Shown piece by piece: positions 62,608-64,000 of a stretch of 64,000 bases of DNA. Each line of letters begins with the position of its first letter. Within the stretch, counting starts at the first letter, position 1. A program made the translations under genes and the position numbers. The DNA lies in assembly GCA_039654915.1 (NCBI GenBank), contig CM077597.1:39716001-39780000 (forward strand), read 5' to 3'. The notes below the pieces were generated by a model. That model saw only the letters and a list, made by a program, of their open reading frames with translations, was not told the DNA's origin and did no database searches. Source of the stretch: Aquilaria yunnanensis. Lineage: Eukaryota > Streptophyta > Magnoliopsida > Malvales > Thymelaeaceae.

Positions 62608-63021
62608 CTACACTACTTCATAGTATGTAACTGCTCCAAAAGGTCTAACAGCCTTTCTAATGTCTAACTTTAGGCCTCTGACAAATCTTTTGGCCTTCAA
62701 TTCCTCTAGTTCATGATACTGAGGAGCATACCTCACCAACTGATTGAATTTTTGCTCATACACTAGGACATTGAGGTTGTCCTGCCTTAGAGCATCAAAG
62801 TCAACTTGCTTCATATCATTGATAGCATCGTTGATGTACTGCTTCTGGAATAGCTGTGTGAACTCTAGCCAGCTAATCTCAATATATCTTCTGGGCCTTC
62901 TCCCCTTCTGGAAAGCATACCTATCTCTGGTGTTTCTCCACCACATCTCTGCACTGGCTACCAGATTGTAGGTAGCCAGTGACACTCTCTTGGTGGAGCT
63001 GAGTGGCATCTCCTCAAACAT
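62608..63021 (-). pseudogene. gypsy gag, capsid (Retrotrans_gag) region
   Basis: 137 codons with the plant gypsy capsid pattern: LATYNLVASAEMWW, SWLEFTQLFQKQYI, LNVLVYEQKFNQLVRYAP and KRFVRGLKLDIRKAV. Homology extends upstream of this methionine (GRERAEEWLIFIGKMFEEM) but a stop in that part (near 63080) breaks the frame, so the true start is lost. Forms the virus-like particle in a competent element. Confidence 0.88.
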
Positions 63022-63703
63022 TTTTCCAATAAAGATTAACCACTCTTCAGCTCTCTCTCGCCCAGCTCTTCCATCAAACTATGGAGGTCTTAGGCCTTGG
63101 AACCTCTCCAACAGTCTGACCTCATCTAGGCCTTCTAGATCGTCTGATCCATGTCTCCTAGATCTGTGAGAGCCCTGTATATTGTGATGCTCTCTATGAT
63201 CTCTATGATCTCTCTGCCTTCTCCTGGATCTTCTATGGTTGTGTTCCTAGTGATCTCTATGGTGAGCTTCCAGAAGGAACATATTCAGATGTGTTCCTAG
63301 TATCCTCTTCTAATTGTTGCTGTGCATCCCGAAGTGGTTTTGCTAGAGCTACTTGGACTCCCTACTGTCGTCCTTGAATCAGCCTCATTAAGTTTTTGTT
63401 GATTAGAGCTAAGTTACATTGAAGCTCTAACCAAAGCCGAGGCACTTCAGGATTTGGTAACCCCTGTTGCCCTTGATTCCCTCTATTCTATCCATTTCAT
63501 TGTCACCTAGAGTCAGTAGGAGGCCTTCGGGGTGGTTCCCCTCTCCATATGGCAACCATGTTTACTTCCTGCCTTGATGATTCATCATAGAGCACATATA
63601 AAGATCATAGGTATTTCAAAGGTATTTGACACTAATAGCTGACCAAACTGAGTACATATATGTAGATGCATGCAATGTAACTATATGCTATGTACATGTA
63701 TAA
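63022..63703 (-). other. gypsy leader and decayed gag N-terminus
   Basis: About 0.7 kb between PBS and capsid. The part near gag translates to recognisable but stop-broken gag N-terminal sequence, with an R/H/S-rich stretch near 63140-63250 that includes repeated tctctatgatc. The outer part (63275-63703) is shared with 57330-57771. Confidence 0.75.
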
Positions 63704-63708
63704 ACCAT

Positions 63709-63720
63709 GCTCTGATACCA
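63709..63720 (-). other. Primer-binding site of the gypsy element (tRNA-iMet)
   Basis: TGGTATCAGAGC on the minus strand, 5 bp from the LTR end at 63726. Complementary to the 3' end of initiator tRNA-Met; a perfect 12-base match. Confidence 0.92.
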
Positions 63721-63725
63721 ACTTC

Positions 63726-64000
63726 TGTTAACCACTCCAGGGTAGTCCAATTATGGTGCCAAAATTGTGCATTTAGATTCCCAGGATTGGTAATGTTCTG
63801 TAGGCCATTAGAACACTACCCTTAGTGTACTTACCCAAGTGGCCATCTTGGGCACTATGTAAAAACATGCATATTGGTCCAACCATCACTCACATATTCA
63901 CATCTCATGCACACCATGGCAGCAAAGAAGGAAAACACTAGCACAAGTCTTAATCTTGGCTACCACACATTAGGCAATCTTGTTAAGTTCTAGTGACCAG
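63726..64000 (-). mobile_element. Ty3/gypsy 5' LTR, 3' end only (cut by window end)
   Basis: The last 275 bp of the LTR in the sense direction, aligned with 57789-58065 and with the terminal parts of 1-1829 and 18294-20757. The rest lies beyond the window. About 25 differences from the 57789 copy by eye show that the element is much older than the complete copia element. Confidence 0.9.

Larger units (their letters stand above)
60275..63725 (-). mobile_element. Internally deleted Ty3/gypsy body
   Basis: A 3451-bp internal region on the minus strand in the order leader, gag, zinc knuckle, protease, RT, short integrase remnants, PPT. Protease and RT before the integrase tail define Ty3/gypsy. 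RNase H and the integrase catalytic core are missing: translation passes from the RT thumb (near 60900) to an integrase zinc-binding-like piece (GLLYFKDRLYIPK, about 60780-60830), then straight to the integrase C-terminal part. Several stops and frameshifts are present. Non-autonomous and old. Confidence 0.88.

Noticed and set aside
1..64000. Host protein-coding, rRNA or tRNA genes
   Set aside because: None found by reading: all protein similarity is to retrotransposon Gag-Pol, and the tRNA-like matches are PBS sequences of 12 bases.

Overview
This window looks like repeat-rich heterochromatin from a plant nuclear genome, most likely a flowering plant. The evidence is that every recognisable coding remnant belongs to a plant-type LTR retrotransposon (Ty1/copia or Ty3/gypsy) with a primer-binding site complementary to initiator tRNA-Met (TGGTATCAGAGC). 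I see no host gene, rRNA, tRNA or bacterial-type operon. The species cannot be named from the sequence.

About 40.7 kb of the 64 kb is one short-period satellite, always in the same orientation. It has a 31-bp monomer and a 26-bp variant, built around the core AACAAGTTGTGAATGTTTCC. Insertions divide it into five blocks: 1830-14222, 17050-18293, 20758-42607, 43739-44804 and 53135-57260. Several layers of higher-order structure are visible: a unit of roughly 1.0-1.1 kb, a 2718-bp super-repeat in three successive copies at about 31.9-40.9 kb, a 563-bp tandem duplication at 21.5-22.8 kb, a 1.79-kb duplication at about 9-12 kb, and a large segmental duplication. In the last, a gypsy LTR plus several kb of downstream satellite (1 to about 6.3 kb) recurs at 18.9 to about 24.6 kb.

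Insertions, left to right: (1) the 3' part of a gypsy LTR (1-1829); (2) a copia solo LTR (14223-17049, minus, TSD AATGT) that contains a second, oppositely oriented solo LTR of the same family (14652-16064, plus, TSD TAATA); (3) a full-length gypsy solo LTR (18294-20757, flanked by gaatg/taatg); (4) a decayed copia reverse-transcriptase fragment with no LTRs (42608-43738, plus); (5) a complete, young copia element on the minus strand (44805-53134, TSD GTAAG on both sides, two 1419-bp LTRs that differ at about ten positions). Its 508-codon gag/protease/pre-integrase ORF is open, but the rest of pol has one nonsense codon and three single-base frameshifts.

The satellite ends at 57260 against gypsy sequence on the minus strand: a truncated leader with its own PBS (57261-57788), a full LTR (57789-60274), an internally deleted body (60275-63725, lacking RNase H and the integrase core), and the start of another LTR (63726-64000). 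The leader-LTR-body-LTR order implies a tandem array of two elements sharing one LTR.

No novel protein-coding system is present. The notable content is structural: an apparently unnamed satellite with nested higher-order repeats, a dyad core whose central dinucleotide varies, and retroelement insertions that fall in the same few bases of the monomer.
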